Assembly (NCBI RefSeq): GCF_005405125.1
Contig: NZ_BJDL01000024.1
Location: 1 to 64,000 of the forward strand
DNA from: Lactiplantibacillus songbeiensis
GTDB lineage: Bacteria > Bacillota > Bacilli > Lactobacillales > Lactobacillaceae
Length of the DNA: 64,000 bases
Direction: 5' to 3'
A model generated the notes under the pieces. It was not told the origin of the DNA and made no database searches. It was given only the letters and a program-made list of their open reading frames with translations. The stretch's first letter is position 1. Each line of letters begins with the position of its first letter. Positions 16,995 to 26,408 of the stretch are shown here, in pieces. A program made the translations under genes and the position numbers.

Positions 16995-19900
16995 ATGGCT
17001 AATCAAGGATTAACAAAAACGCGGGTTAAAATGTATAAGCACAAGAAGCTATGGATGGTCATGGGTGTCACCTCGACGATGTTAGCACTTGGAACCATCG
17101 CAGCAACGCCAGCACAAGCGGCAACTGACGATGCGGGTCAAAACAGTGTCACAACGTCCACTAGTGCAGGGACGTCGGCCGGTTCGGCGGCTTTAAGTAA
17201 CGCCAAAGTTACACCGGCTAGTGCTGAACCAGCCACGTCAGCAACCAGCGGCGACGGATCGACTAATTCTGGTCAAAGCGCAACCAGTGGTGAACCAGCA
17301 TCCGCAACTAGTGAAGCTGGTTCTGAAGGCAGTCAAGCCGCATCGAGTGTCGGTAGTACTGCTACTTCAGCCGCTAGTGACGGGGCAACCTCAACGACTT
17401 CTGCTAGTGACGCCAAATCAGTGGCTAGTCAGGCAACGACAAGTACCGCACCAACTAACACCAATCCGGCGCCAGCCAACCAAGTCAAAAGTTCACGGAT
17501 GGCAGCACCAGCAGTGCCGACTAAAGCCACTGATACGACCACGCCAGATGATACGGTCGTGACGATTGCAGATGCCGACTTGAGTAATGCGATTAAAAAA
17601 GCTTTATTTGTAGATACTAGTAAAACATTGACGGTTGGTGATATTCGACATTACAATAGCACTCAGCACGGGCGGTTAACTGTTAATACTGATGCGACAC
17701 CGGTGACTACGCTAGCCGGGATTGAAAATCTTAATTATCTGACAAGCGGGCCAATTAGTTTGACGATTCGAATCAAAGATAGTGCAACTGTAAGTATGGA
17801 TTTAAGTCCGTTAGCAACTTTGAGTTTGTACCAATTAACCATTGAATCGACTTATCTAGGTTACGTTAATCTCAAGCCATTAACCGCGATTAATACGGAT
17901 AACCTGTGGTATGTCGATATCAATCCTAATGAGTCACCTTATCAAGGACATCAATATGGGATGACGAATGCCCAATTAAAAGAATTGAGTGGCTGGTTAA
18001 CTGCTATGGGAAATAATAAATTATCGGGTAACTATATTGGCTTAACCGGCAACTGCTTGACGGACTTTTCATCGTTAGCAGGCATTCATAAGTCTGGGGT
18101 CTTTATTGCGGCTGGCGGTCAAGTCGTCATGAAAACCAATGAGACACCGGTTAATGTGGTCACTGGTCAATCGGCAGTCTTTACCGGCATGACGATTACT
18201 GGTGTTCAGGGTGAAACGATTAACGATGCGTTTGGCTATACGTTCAATACAGCTGATGGCACAGAACAACGGTTAACTAATTTAGGCAATAATCAGTATC
18301 AGATTGATGATATTCAACCAATTAGTGGGTTTGATGGTTATATCGTTTATGGTAACTTAGGTATTCCATACTCTGATAAATGGGAACCTGGTCGCTATGT
18401 AAATGTCACTTATAGCAATGGGGTATCATTCCGGACCGATATGCGGATTTTCCAACCGGCTAATTTTCAGTCTGTATCAACGGTTACCGTTAAGTATGTG
18501 GATACTAAAGGGCGGTCAATTACTGGCTTGCCTGATCAAGTTGTGAGCGGAACCAAAATCGGTGATAGTTTTGATTTAAGTCAATACATGCACGTTGCAA
18601 ATTATGTGGCCTTAGCGACTAATGGCCCAATTAAAGGAACGTTCAGTCAAAATCCACAAATCTTGTATATCATGATGATTCCGAATACGCCTGCTGGCCA
18701 AGTTAACGTCGCTTATGTTGATGATGCCGGTAACGTCTTAGCTACGGATACGGCAACTTATCCAAATGGTCAAATCGTGGACTTAACTTACCAGACGACG
18801 CAAAAGGCGTTTGATGGCTATACGTTTAAAGGCATGGCTGAGGGCAGCTTGGCAGCTAATGGGAACTTAACTGCGGCTGGCGGTACCGTGACTTATGTTT
18901 ATACGAAGAATGTTGTGTTGACTGGCGATGCAACGGTGACTTACGTTGATGATACGACCGGTCAGACTTTGGCAACGGATGTCTTAACTGGTGACCAAGG
19001 CACGACTGCGGACTATACAACGGCTAATAAAGTGGCTAGTTATTTGAAAGCTGGTTATGAACTAGTTAATGATGAGGTACCAACCGATGGGATTGTTTAT
19101 GGCGAAGAACCTGCAAGCTATGTCGTTCATTTGACGCATCAAGTGACTGCAATTACTGATACTGAGGCGTTACAAAAGACGATTACGCAAACCATTCACT
19201 ATGTTTATAGCGATGGGCCGACCGCGGCCGCTGATAAAGTGGCGACGATTCAGTTCACACGGACCGGCACAACGGATGCTGTTACCGGGGTAAGCACGTA
19301 TACCGATTGGGTCACTGAACAACCTACTGGCTTTGCCGCTCAAGATTCACCAGTGATTGCGGATTACACGGCTGATCAATTAGTCGTTGCCGCAGTGCCA
19401 GTAACGGCGGCTAGTTCCGACATGGTGATGACCGTGACTTATATGGCTAACCCTGTTAAGCCAACTGATCCCGATACTGGTGATAATGGTGGTGGAACGA
19501 CGACACCAACTGATCCAGATACCGGCGATAATGGTAGTGGAACGACGACACCGACTGATCCAGATACCGGCGATAACGGTGGTGGAACGACAACGCCAAC
19601 CAATCCGGATCCCGATAATAACGGTGGCAGTACCACGACGCCAACCACACCCGATACTGATGATAATGGTGTGGGCGACGCGATTAATGTGGCCACTCCT
19701 GAGGTTACGACACCAACCGATGTTGATAGTGGTCAAGCTGACCATATTCAAGTGGCACCAGTTAAAAAAGCAACATTGCCAGCTAAGACAACTGAAACAA
19801 AGCTGGCACCAGCTGGTGATACTATAAATGCTGCACCACAAGCATTAGGGACAACCAAAGCTGCCGTCAAGACACAAGTTGTCAAAACAGCGACTCATGT

Positions 19901-20063
19901 TAAGACCACGACCGATTCAAAGCCAGCTGCTAGTGCTTCTGCGGCCAAGACCGGATTACCGCAAACCGATGAGGCGCAACGTCCGACCACCGCTTGGTTA
20001 GGATTAGGGCTTTTGTTTAGCTCGTTGTTAACGGCTGCTGGTTTTAAGTCTCGTCAACATTAA
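16995..20063 (+). CDS. Sortase-anchored surface adhesin with MucBP domains (paralogue 2)
   Basis: The 1022-residue protein is built like paralogue 1: signal peptide with MYKHKKLWMVMG, Ser/Thr/Ala stalk, leucine-rich-like N-terminal domain (about 190-470), MucBP modules near 497, 568 and 643, a mucin-binding-type domain near 717-815, and LPQTD (about 987) before the anchor helix and KSRQH. It differs by a spacer of tandem 15-residue units (DPDTGDNGGGTTTPT type, about 825-888), absent from the other two. The start is the ATG at 16995 behind AAGGGGG; the upstream frame extension to 16953 lacks a ribosome binding site. It should be displayed on the cell wall by sortase A. Confidence 0.9.
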   Translation: MANQGLTKTRVKMYKHKKLWMVMGVTSTMLALGTIAATPAQAATDDAGQNSVTTSTSAGTSAGSAALSNAKVTPASAEPATSATSGDGSTNSGQSATSGEPASATSEAGSEGSQAASSVGSTATSAASDGATSTTSASDAKSVASQATTSTAPTNTNPAPANQVKSSRMAAPAVPTKATDTTTPDDTVVTIADADLSNAIKKALFVDTSKTLTVGDIRHYNSTQHGRLTVNTDATPVTTLAGIENLNYLTSGPISLTIRIKDSATVSMDLSPLATLSLYQLTIESTYLGYVNLKPLTAINTDNLWYVDINPNESPYQGHQYGMTNAQLKELSGWLTAMGNNKLSGNYIGLTGNCLTDFSSLAGIHKSGVFIAAGGQVVMKTNETPVNVVTGQSAVFTGMTITGVQGETINDAFGYTFNTADGTEQRLTNLGNNQYQIDDIQPISGFDGYIVYGNLGIPYSDKWEPGRYVNVTYSNGVSFRTDMRIFQPANFQSVSTVTVKYVDTKGRSITGLPDQVVSGTKIGDSFDLSQYMHVANYVALATNGPIKGTFSQNPQILYIMMIPNTPAGQVNVAYVDDAGNVLATDTATYPNGQIVDLTYQTTQKAFDGYTFKGMAEGSLAANGNLTAAGGTVTYVYTKNVVLTGDATVTYVDDTTGQTLATDVLTGDQGTTADYTTANKVASYLKAGYELVNDEVPTDGIVYGEEPASYVVHLTHQVTAITDTEALQKTITQTIHYVYSDGPTAAADKVATIQFTRTGTTDAVTGVSTYTDWVTEQPTGFAAQDSPVIADYTADQLVVAAVPVTAASSDMVMTVTYMANPVKPTDPDTGDNGGGTTTPTDPDTGDNGSGTTTPTDPDTGDNGGGTTTPTNPDPDNNGGSTTTPTTPDTDDNGVGDAINVATPEVTTPTDVDSGQADHIQVAPVKKATLPAKTTETKLAPAGDTINAAPQALGTTKAAVKTQVVKTATHVKTTTDSKPAASASAAKTGLPQTDEAQRPTTAWLGLGLLFSSLLTAAGFKSRQH
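19467..19679 (+). repeat. 45-bp in-frame tandem repeat in surface-protein gene 2
   Basis: Units begin at 19467, 19512, 19557 and 19602 with a degenerate fifth at 19647. Each encodes a 15-residue Asp/Gly/Thr/Pro spacer. Copy number is likely to vary between strains by slippage. Confidence 0.85.
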
Positions 20064-20072
20064 GATATAATC

Positions 20073-20121
20073 GAAAAAACGCTGATTTAGTGCGAGAAAT
20101 TGCATTGAATCAGCGTTTTTT
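20073..20121 (+). terminator. Terminator after surface-protein gene 2
   Basis: The stem AAAACGCTGATT/AATCAGCGTTTT is followed by T residues. Confidence 0.8.
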
Positions 20122-20147
20122 ATGTGAGTGAACAAATTAATTTACGG

Positions 20148-20171
20148 CCGGTATTAAGTTTGCTAATAATG
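20148..20171. promoter_or_regulatory. Degenerate copy of the conserved palindrome before surface-protein gene 3
   Basis: CCGGTATTA, seven bases, TAATAATG, ending about 257 bases before the start codon and 147 bases before the -35 box. The TATTA/TAATA core is kept; the outer bases differ. Confidence 0.5.
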
Positions 20172-20318
20172 ACGGCAAAATTGGTTTGTGAGGGGCTTAC
20201 CTACGCTATTCAGTGTGACGAAAACGATTACAGGCATAATTGAAATTAGTTAAGCGGGGCAATCTATTTGAACTGACATTACTATAATTTATGGTTGAGT
20301 TTAAGCATTGTTAGCCTA

Positions 20319-20347
20319 TTGAACTATCAGTGAAACGGCTCTATGAT
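20319..20347 (+). promoter_or_regulatory. Promoter of surface-protein gene 3
   Basis: TTGAAC, 17 bases, TATGAT, conserved with paralogues 1 and 2 although the flanking sequence has diverged. Confidence 0.75.
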
Positions 20348-20428
20348 AATAGTATAAAGTTAATTATTAAAAGTGATTTAATTATTCATAAGGACGGCTA
20401 GCAACCATCAGCTTAGGGGGATACACTA

Positions 20429-23400
20429 ATGTTAACAACTCAAAGAACTAAAGAACACGTTAAGATGTATAAGCATAAGAAGCTATGGATGGTTATGGGG
20501 ATCACAACGGCAGTGATGGCGATGTCTACCACGCGACTAACGGTGGCCAATGCAGATACGAACCAACAGACTCCAACGACGACTCAAGTCAGCAGTGCTG
20601 CCAGCTCGTCGACTAGTCAGGCCTCGAATAGTACCGCACCTAGCGCTACTAGCAGTGTGACGAGTGAAAGTAAAGTTAGTGGTCAATCAGCAGCGAGTGC
20701 GCCAGCCAGTGCCACATCTTCAGCCAATTCGAGTGTGAGTCAAGCACCAGTCAGTGCGACTAGTGGCAATTCAGCGGGAAGCGAAGTTGCTAATAGCGCA
20801 ACGAGTGCCGGCAATTCAGCTGCTAGCAATGCCAGTGCGGGTTCTGCAAGCTCACAAGGGTCGCAAGTCAGTGAACAGGGCCCGGTTCAGTCAGTTGCCA
20901 GCCAAGCTCGCGGTAGAATGGCGCGCAGTGTGGTCAGCACGGGAACAACGACCACGACGACCACAACTACGGATAAGACGGATTCAGACACGAAGACGCC
21001 TGATCCAGCAACCGTAGTGACGATTCCTGATGCTAATTTAAGAGCTGCAGTTAAAAAGGGCCTTGGTATTGCAGACGATAATGATATTACAATTGGCAAA
21101 ATTGCGAATTATCGTGGTTATTTAGATATTTCAACTGCGGGTTTAATGCTCAATGATGTTCAAGTGTCTGATGAGATACCAGTTGAAAGTCTGGCAGGTA
21201 TTGAAGCGTTGCAATATTTACCAAGTTCAGTGCCACTGAGTTTGACGATTGTTGCTGCTAATACTGAAGCGGGGATTAGTATTGATCTAACACCATTACA
21301 GGCATTACATTTAACACGATTATATTTATACTTACCGTTTCCGGCTAAAACTGACTTAACACCATTAACAAGCATTGATCCTAGCAATTTTATTACGATT
21401 GACATTTCACCAAGTATTGGCCAGTATCAGGGTCATCAATATGGGATGACTAACGCCCAATTGGCATCATTGGGTCCCTGGTTAACCGCCATTGGGAATA
21501 ATGGTCATGCCCCTTATATTGGAATCGATAATAATTCCTTGTCCGACTTTTCACCATTAGCCGGAATCACTGGCAATGCTTTTATTGCGGCGGAAGGTCA
21601 AATGATTATTAACTGGAACAACACTTTGAATTTGGTAAAGGGTCAACCAGTAACGTTTACGGGGATCACGTTAACTGGACTTAAAGGTGAAACGATTAAT
21701 AATGCGTTTGGGTGGAGCTTTAATACGAATGTTGCTGGTCAACAAAGAATCACGTCTTTAGGCAATAATCAGTATCAAATTGACAATGTCCAACAATATC
21801 CGACCGTTAAAACATTCTTGATTTATGGCAATATTGGCTATGTTTATTCGGACTACTATTATCCGACCCCACATGGTGATTTTGTGGAAGTAAAATATCC
21901 TGATGGGACAACTTTGATTACCGACATGCAAGTCTACCAAAGTGCCCATTTCCAAGATCATCCCAACGTGACTGTCAAATATGTTGATCAAAATGTCAAG
22001 CCGATTGCGGCATTGCCTGATCAGGTTGTGAATGGTGTTGATGTCGGTGATAGCTATGATTTAAGCAGCTACATGAACGTACCTGGTTACAAGGTCGTTG
22101 CTCGGACCGCGCCGTTGACGGGGACTTATACATTGGACCCACAATATCTATATTTGATGGCCGTACCGGATGTGCCAGCTGGTACTGTGACTGTCAATTA
22201 TGTGGATACGGACGGTCAAGTCTTGGCAACGACAGAAGCCACTTATCCACGGGGGCAATTAGTAGATTTGACGTATACCACGACGCAAAAAGCGTTCGAT
22301 GGTTACACCTTTAGTCAACTTGGCACTGACAGCTTAGCGGCTAATGGCACTTTGACCGTGGCTGGCGGGACAGTTACTTATGTCTATACGAAGAATCCAG
22401 TCTTGATGGGCCAAGTTACCGTTAATTATGTCGATGATACCACCGCAACAACGTTAAAAACGGCGACTTTAACTGGAGAACAGGGAAGCGCCGTGATCGA
22501 TGATACCGCAACAACTATCGCGGACTACCTGGCAGCAGGTTACGAGTTAGGCCAAAATGACTTGCCAACGACTAGCTTCAATTATACCGATACCGCTCAA
22601 ACGTACACGGTCCATTTCAAACATCAATTGACCGCACTGACGACGGCTAGTGACTTGCAAAAAGCCGTCACTCGGACGATTCATTACGTTTATGCAAACG
22701 GCAAAACAGCAGCTACCGACCAAGTGGCAACAGTTAACTTTACGCGGACTGGTCAAGTGGATTTGGTGACCGGCGTCAAGACCTATACTAATTGGGTTGC
22801 TGAAAATGGCGCAGCGAGCTTTGCTGCCCAAGTCTCGCCAACAATTGCTGACTATACCGCTGACCATTTGACGGTCGCGGCCGTGCCAGTTACGGCTGCC
22901 AGTGCTGATCTAGAGACAACGGTGACTTATACTGCTAATCCAGTTCAACCGACCAAACCAGCTACCAATCCTAACCAGGGGGTCACACCACCAACGAAGC
23001 CGGCGACTGATCATAATACTGGCGTGACGACGCCAACTGAACCGAATCCGGATCAGGCTGGTGCGACGATCAATCCAACTAGTCCTGATACTGGCGCTGC
23101 GGATGAGGTCACGGTGACGACTGACACCAAGCAACCAGTTACGACCACAGCGCCAACGGTTGTAGATGATGGTGTTGGCGACACGATTGCGCCGACACCA
23201 ACCAATGTCGATACTGGTCAACCGGTTAAATCAGCTAGTGCTAAAACGGTTGAGTTAGCTCCGGATGGTGATGCCTTGAATGCGGGTGTTAGCCGGACGA
23301 CAGCTCAGGTATCGCAACCAACGACTAAATCAGTGGTTAAGACGGCATCCGTTGTCCCAGTCAAAGCAGCGTTTAAACCGGTCACTAGTTCAAAGCTGGC

Positions 23401-23521
23401 GACCTCGGCGTTACCACAAACTAGTGATGCCAATCAACCGGCGACGGCTTGGTTGGGTCTCGGCGTCTTGCTAACTAGTCTATTAACGGCACTAGGATTT
23501 AAAGCTCGGAAACAAGATTAG
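20429..23521 (+). CDS. Sortase-anchored surface adhesin with MucBP domains (paralogue 3)
   Basis: This 1030-residue member is the third of the tandem family. It has a signal peptide (MYKHKKLWMVMGITTAV), a long Ser/Ala stalk to about 190, a leucine-rich-like domain (about 195-480), MucBP modules near 514, 585 and 661, a mucin-binding-type domain near 734-830, a Pro/Thr/Asp spacer, and LPQTS (about 994) with anchor helix and KARKQD. AGGGGG precedes the ATG. It is more diverged from 1 and 2 than they are from each other, also in its promoter, which suggests 1 and 2 are the younger duplication. It is presumed to bind host or mucus glycans. Confidence 0.9.
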   Translation: MLTTQRTKEHVKMYKHKKLWMVMGITTAVMAMSTTRLTVANADTNQQTPTTTQVSSAASSSTSQASNSTAPSATSSVTSESKVSGQSAASAPASATSSANSSVSQAPVSATSGNSAGSEVANSATSAGNSAASNASAGSASSQGSQVSEQGPVQSVASQARGRMARSVVSTGTTTTTTTTTDKTDSDTKTPDPATVVTIPDANLRAAVKKGLGIADDNDITIGKIANYRGYLDISTAGLMLNDVQVSDEIPVESLAGIEALQYLPSSVPLSLTIVAANTEAGISIDLTPLQALHLTRLYLYLPFPAKTDLTPLTSIDPSNFITIDISPSIGQYQGHQYGMTNAQLASLGPWLTAIGNNGHAPYIGIDNNSLSDFSPLAGITGNAFIAAEGQMIINWNNTLNLVKGQPVTFTGITLTGLKGETINNAFGWSFNTNVAGQQRITSLGNNQYQIDNVQQYPTVKTFLIYGNIGYVYSDYYYPTPHGDFVEVKYPDGTTLITDMQVYQSAHFQDHPNVTVKYVDQNVKPIAALPDQVVNGVDVGDSYDLSSYMNVPGYKVVARTAPLTGTYTLDPQYLYLMAVPDVPAGTVTVNYVDTDGQVLATTEATYPRGQLVDLTYTTTQKAFDGYTFSQLGTDSLAANGTLTVAGGTVTYVYTKNPVLMGQVTVNYVDDTTATTLKTATLTGEQGSAVIDDTATTIADYLAAGYELGQNDLPTTSFNYTDTAQTYTVHFKHQLTALTTASDLQKAVTRTIHYVYANGKTAATDQVATVNFTRTGQVDLVTGVKTYTNWVAENGAASFAAQVSPTIADYTADHLTVAAVPVTAASADLETTVTYTANPVQPTKPATNPNQGVTPPTKPATDHNTGVTTPTEPNPDQAGATINPTSPDTGAADEVTVTTDTKQPVTTTAPTVVDDGVGDTIAPTPTNVDTGQPVKSASAKTVELAPDGDALNAGVSRTTAQVSQPTTKSVVKTASVVPVKAAFKPVTSSKLATSALPQTSDANQPATAWLGLGVLLTSLLTALGFKARKQD

Positions 23522-23527
23522 TGATTA

Positions 23528-23575
23528 AAAAATCCCCAAGGTAGATGTGTACGTCACATCCACCTTGGGGATTTT
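23528..23575. terminator. Bidirectional terminator
   Basis: A long stem AATCCCCAAGG/CCTTGGGGATT with inner pairing GATGTG/CACATC lies between convergent genes. Confidence 0.85.
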
Positions 23576-23587
23576 AGTCGGCTAGTT

Positions 23588-24709
23588 TTAGAAACTACCG
23601 TTAGTCTTTAAAATTTCAGCGCCTTTGTTGACCATTAAGTAACCGGCACCGCTTTGATCGAATTGTAAGCCTTCGAATTCACGTTGACCAGATAACTTAA
23701 CGGCTTTAACATCCTTAGCTTTCAACTTACCTAACTTGCTAACAGGGACAGATGAAATGCTGGAGTTAGAAACGAAGTACAAGCGATTGTTCTTCTTATT
23801 ATAAGCAATCGATTGTGACTTCCAACCAGGATTATGACGTAAACCTTGCATGATTAAGTGGAACTTGACAGACTTCTTATTGATCTTACCTTTGTAAATC
23901 TTGAGACTGTCTTTAGGTGCCCAGCCGCCGTATGAGTAAGTGTAGAAGTAGGCGTTCCCGTTCTTATCAAAGGTCAAGTTTTCACCCATTGCCACAGTCG
24001 ACTTCAAGGTGAAGTTGATCCGTTTGTTAGGCTTCAATGTCTTGGTGCTAACGCGTTGAACGTTAGCTTTGACATTGGCACTACCGACAAACCAAAGTTC
24101 GCCGTTCTTAGGGTTCATGGCTAATGATTGCCCATGCCCCGCGTTAAAGGTTGGGCCAACTTGCATACAGTTTAAAATGGCCTTATCGTTAGCGGTTAGC
24201 TGATTGACACTCTTATCGTAGGTAGCACGCCGTAATGCAGTCATGTTGGTTGTTGAGACGTGGTACTTGTTGCGCAAGGTTGCCAAGTCATACTTAACCA
24301 CGCGACCAGTTTGGCTAGCTTTGTTGAGCATGACTAAGGTGTATAACGTATTCCTGTTTTTAGATAAGACTTCACTTTGTGGATTGCCCCAATCGCCAGA
24401 AGTGGCGTAAGTGACAGGCAAGTACAGGTTCGTCTTGAACGTTAGCTTTTTAACGGTCCCAGCTGTCCGGGTAATGGTGCCAGGCGTCGTTTGATACAAG
24501 CCGCCGCGGTCATAACCGGGGGCTGATTGATAACTATAAGCGCCTTGGTAATAATTTTTATTATTAACCGTTTTATATTTTTTAACATTATAGTTCGCTA
24601 GGGCATTGCCCTTTTGATTGTACGTTGCCGCAGAGACCGCGGTGACTGCACTTAACCCTAAAACTGTTGCAAAAATGGCAGTACCCAACTGCCGAGACCA
24701 ATTTTTCAT
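23588..24709 (-). CDS. Secreted protein, predicted beta-propeller-like
   Basis: The 373-residue exported protein has a signal peptide (MKNWSRQLGTAIFATVLG..., cleavage near VSA|A, about 28). The mature part consists of short repeated strands such as GHGQSLAMNPKNGELWFVGS, ENLTFDKNGNAYFYTY and QSIAYNKKNNRLYFVS, the pattern of a propeller with Asn/Asp turns. No enzyme motif is recognised. GGAGG stands ten bases before the ATG at 24709; the ATG at 24718 is only one base from it and is rejected. It is released to the medium or weakly wall-bound, since no anchor is present. Function unknown. Confidence 0.75.
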   Translation of the reverse strand: MKNWSRQLGTAIFATVLGLSAVTAVSAATYNQKGNALANYNVKKYKTVNNKNYYQGAYSYQSAPGYDRGGLYQTTPGTITRTAGTVKKLTFKTNLYLPVTYATSGDWGNPQSEVLSKNRNTLYTLVMLNKASQTGRVVKYDLATLRNKYHVSTTNMTALRRATYDKSVNQLTANDKAILNCMQVGPTFNAGHGQSLAMNPKNGELWFVGSANVKANVQRVSTKTLKPNKRINFTLKSTVAMGENLTFDKNGNAYFYTYSYGGWAPKDSLKIYKGKINKKSVKFHLIMQGLRHNPGWKSQSIAYNKKNNRLYFVSNSSISSVPVSKLGKLKAKDVKAVKLSGQREFEGLQFDQSGAGYLMVNKGAEILKTNGSF

Positions 24710-24787
24710 AACTAACATTCCTCCAAAAATTTTATCTTACGATATTAAATATACCACTAACAACGACTAAGAAAAATAGTTGCTGGT

Positions 24788-26116
24788 TTAAATCGTTAAC
24801 AATGGCTTGAATTTAAATTGATAGATGGCTAGGCCGATGATGAAGGTGATTAAGTCGGCAATTGGCTGCGACCAGACCACGCCTAGATAACCAAACCAGT
24901 TGTCGGCTAAAACAATCACGATTAGGAAAACTAAGCCCTGACGTGAAATTGACATAATGAAGGCGCCCAGCGCTTGACCAGTCGATTGAAAGACGGTTGT
25001 AAAGACGAGAATGGCCCCGATAAATGGGGTTGTACTGAGCAAGCTACGCAATAAGAGACTGCCCGCTTTAATAATCGCAGGTTGCGGCATGAACCAACTG
25101 ACTAAGGTGGGGGCGACTAACATCAGTAGACTGGCGAGAATTAAGGCCAAGCCGGCTTCAATAAATAAATCAAACGCAATGATTTTCTTCAAGCGTGGGA
25201 ATTGTTTGGCACCAAAATTATAGCCGACGAGTGGCTGGACACCAAACGCAAACCCAACCATCAATAGCATGACGACCATATAGATTTTATTGGCAATTCC
25301 AACGGCGGCGACTTGGGTCGTGCCAAAATGAGCCAAATAGTTATTTAATAAGGCTGTCCCAAAGCTTTGCATAAGATTAGTAATGGAAGCTGGAATCCCA
25401 ATGACGAGAATGGCACGAATTAAGTGACCACTGATGCGCATTTGATGCCAATCGACGGTATTGACTTGGCATTGTTTTAAAACAAAGTAGATCAAAACAA
25501 TATCGGTCAACGCGTAGCCGGTAACCGTCGCTAACGCTGCCCCGGCTGCCCCGCCATGTAATGGGAAGATAAAGATAGGGTCGAGGATAATCGTTAAGAC
25601 GGTGCCGACGACTGTCGCAATCATGGATTGTTTAGCCAAGCCTTCCGTCCGAATTAAATTACTGGGTACCAAAGAGAAAATAATAAAAATTGCCCCCCAG
25701 GCCATGATGTGATAAAACTGGGCCGCATAGGGATAAGTGGCGGTGGTTGCCCCGAACAAATTCAGAATTGGTGTCTCAAAGCTTAATAAGAGCGCAGTGA
25801 CAACTAGTCCAGTAGCCAGAGCAACATAAGCACAAAAACTACTGACCCGGCGGCTGGTAGCAGTGTTCTTTTGACCCAACAACCGCGACATTAAGGCACT
25901 GCCGCCCAAGCCGAAAATATCACCCACGGCCAGCATGAACGAGAATAGCGGGGTACATAACGCGACTCCGGCGACCAGACTCGTATTTTGAGTTTGCGAG
26001 ACAAAAAAGGTGTCAGCCAAGTTATAGATCATACTGGCTAACATCCCAAAGACAACGGGTAATGCTAATTGAAAATAAGCCTGTGGAGTCGGCTTTTTGA
26101 CGAATAATTCTTCCAT
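24788..26116 (-). CDS. MATE family efflux transporter
   Basis: The 442-residue protein has 12 predicted helices in two pseudo-repeats. The MatE signatures are visible: LPVVFGMLASMIYNLADTFF in helix 1, GLGGSALMSRLLGQ after helix 2, IGIPASITNLMQSF in helix 7 and GVQPLVGYNFGA in the second half. The pattern is closest to the MepA-like/DinF branch, which exports cationic drugs with Na+ or H+. GGGAG lies ten bases before the ATG. It is monocistronic; the substrate is unknown. Confidence 0.88.
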   Translation of the reverse strand: MEELFVKKPTPQAYFQLALPVVFGMLASMIYNLADTFFVSQTQNTSLVAGVALCTPLFSFMLAVGDIFGLGGSALMSRLLGQKNTATSRRVSSFCAYVALATGLVVTALLLSFETPILNLFGATTATYPYAAQFYHIMAWGAIFIIFSLVPSNLIRTEGLAKQSMIATVVGTVLTIILDPIFIFPLHGGAAGAALATVTGYALTDIVLIYFVLKQCQVNTVDWHQMRISGHLIRAILVIGIPASITNLMQSFGTALLNNYLAHFGTTQVAAVGIANKIYMVVMLLMVGFAFGVQPLVGYNFGAKQFPRLKKIIAFDLFIEAGLALILASLLMLVAPTLVSWFMPQPAIIKAGSLLLRSLLSTTPFIGAILVFTTVFQSTGQALGAFIMSISRQGLVFLIVIVLADNWFGYLGVVWSQPIADLITFIIGLAIYQFKFKPLLTI

Positions 26117-26200
26117 AATACTTGAACTCCCAACTAAAAAAGATAACTGTCTTTAAAGTTAAGCTTATCGCAACGACTTTGCAAGGGGCAGGATTAGATG

Positions 26201-26242
26201 CCACTCTGGTTGGTTGCTAAAACACTGGCCCAACCAGAGTGA
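26201..26242. repeat. Intergenic inverted repeat
   Basis: The perfect 12-bp arms CACTCTGGTTGG and CCAACCAGAGTG flank 16 bases. The left arm shares GCCACTYTGGTTGG with the edges of family R2 copies. It could act as terminator-like structure between divergent genes. The rest of 26117-26408 is AT-rich and gene-free. Confidence 0.6.
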
Positions 26243-26408
26243 AAATTATCATCACTTTAATATTAATGAAGCGTTAATATTTGTACCTATTTAAATTTCA
26301 AAACCTTTAATTAAGTTTGGGAAGGCCTAAAAAATTACTGACTACTGTGTCAATTCGTGTTAGGCTAATATGAAGAAAATTATATGCTTAAGAGCGTGGG
26401 GCTAAAAT

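Noticed and set aside
19380-19841. 153-codon antisense open frame rich in Ile/Trp/Arg
   Set aside because: It is a mirror of the tandem-repeat coding sequence of surface-protein gene 2, with no ribosome binding site. The same applies to other antisense frames over the three adhesin genes.
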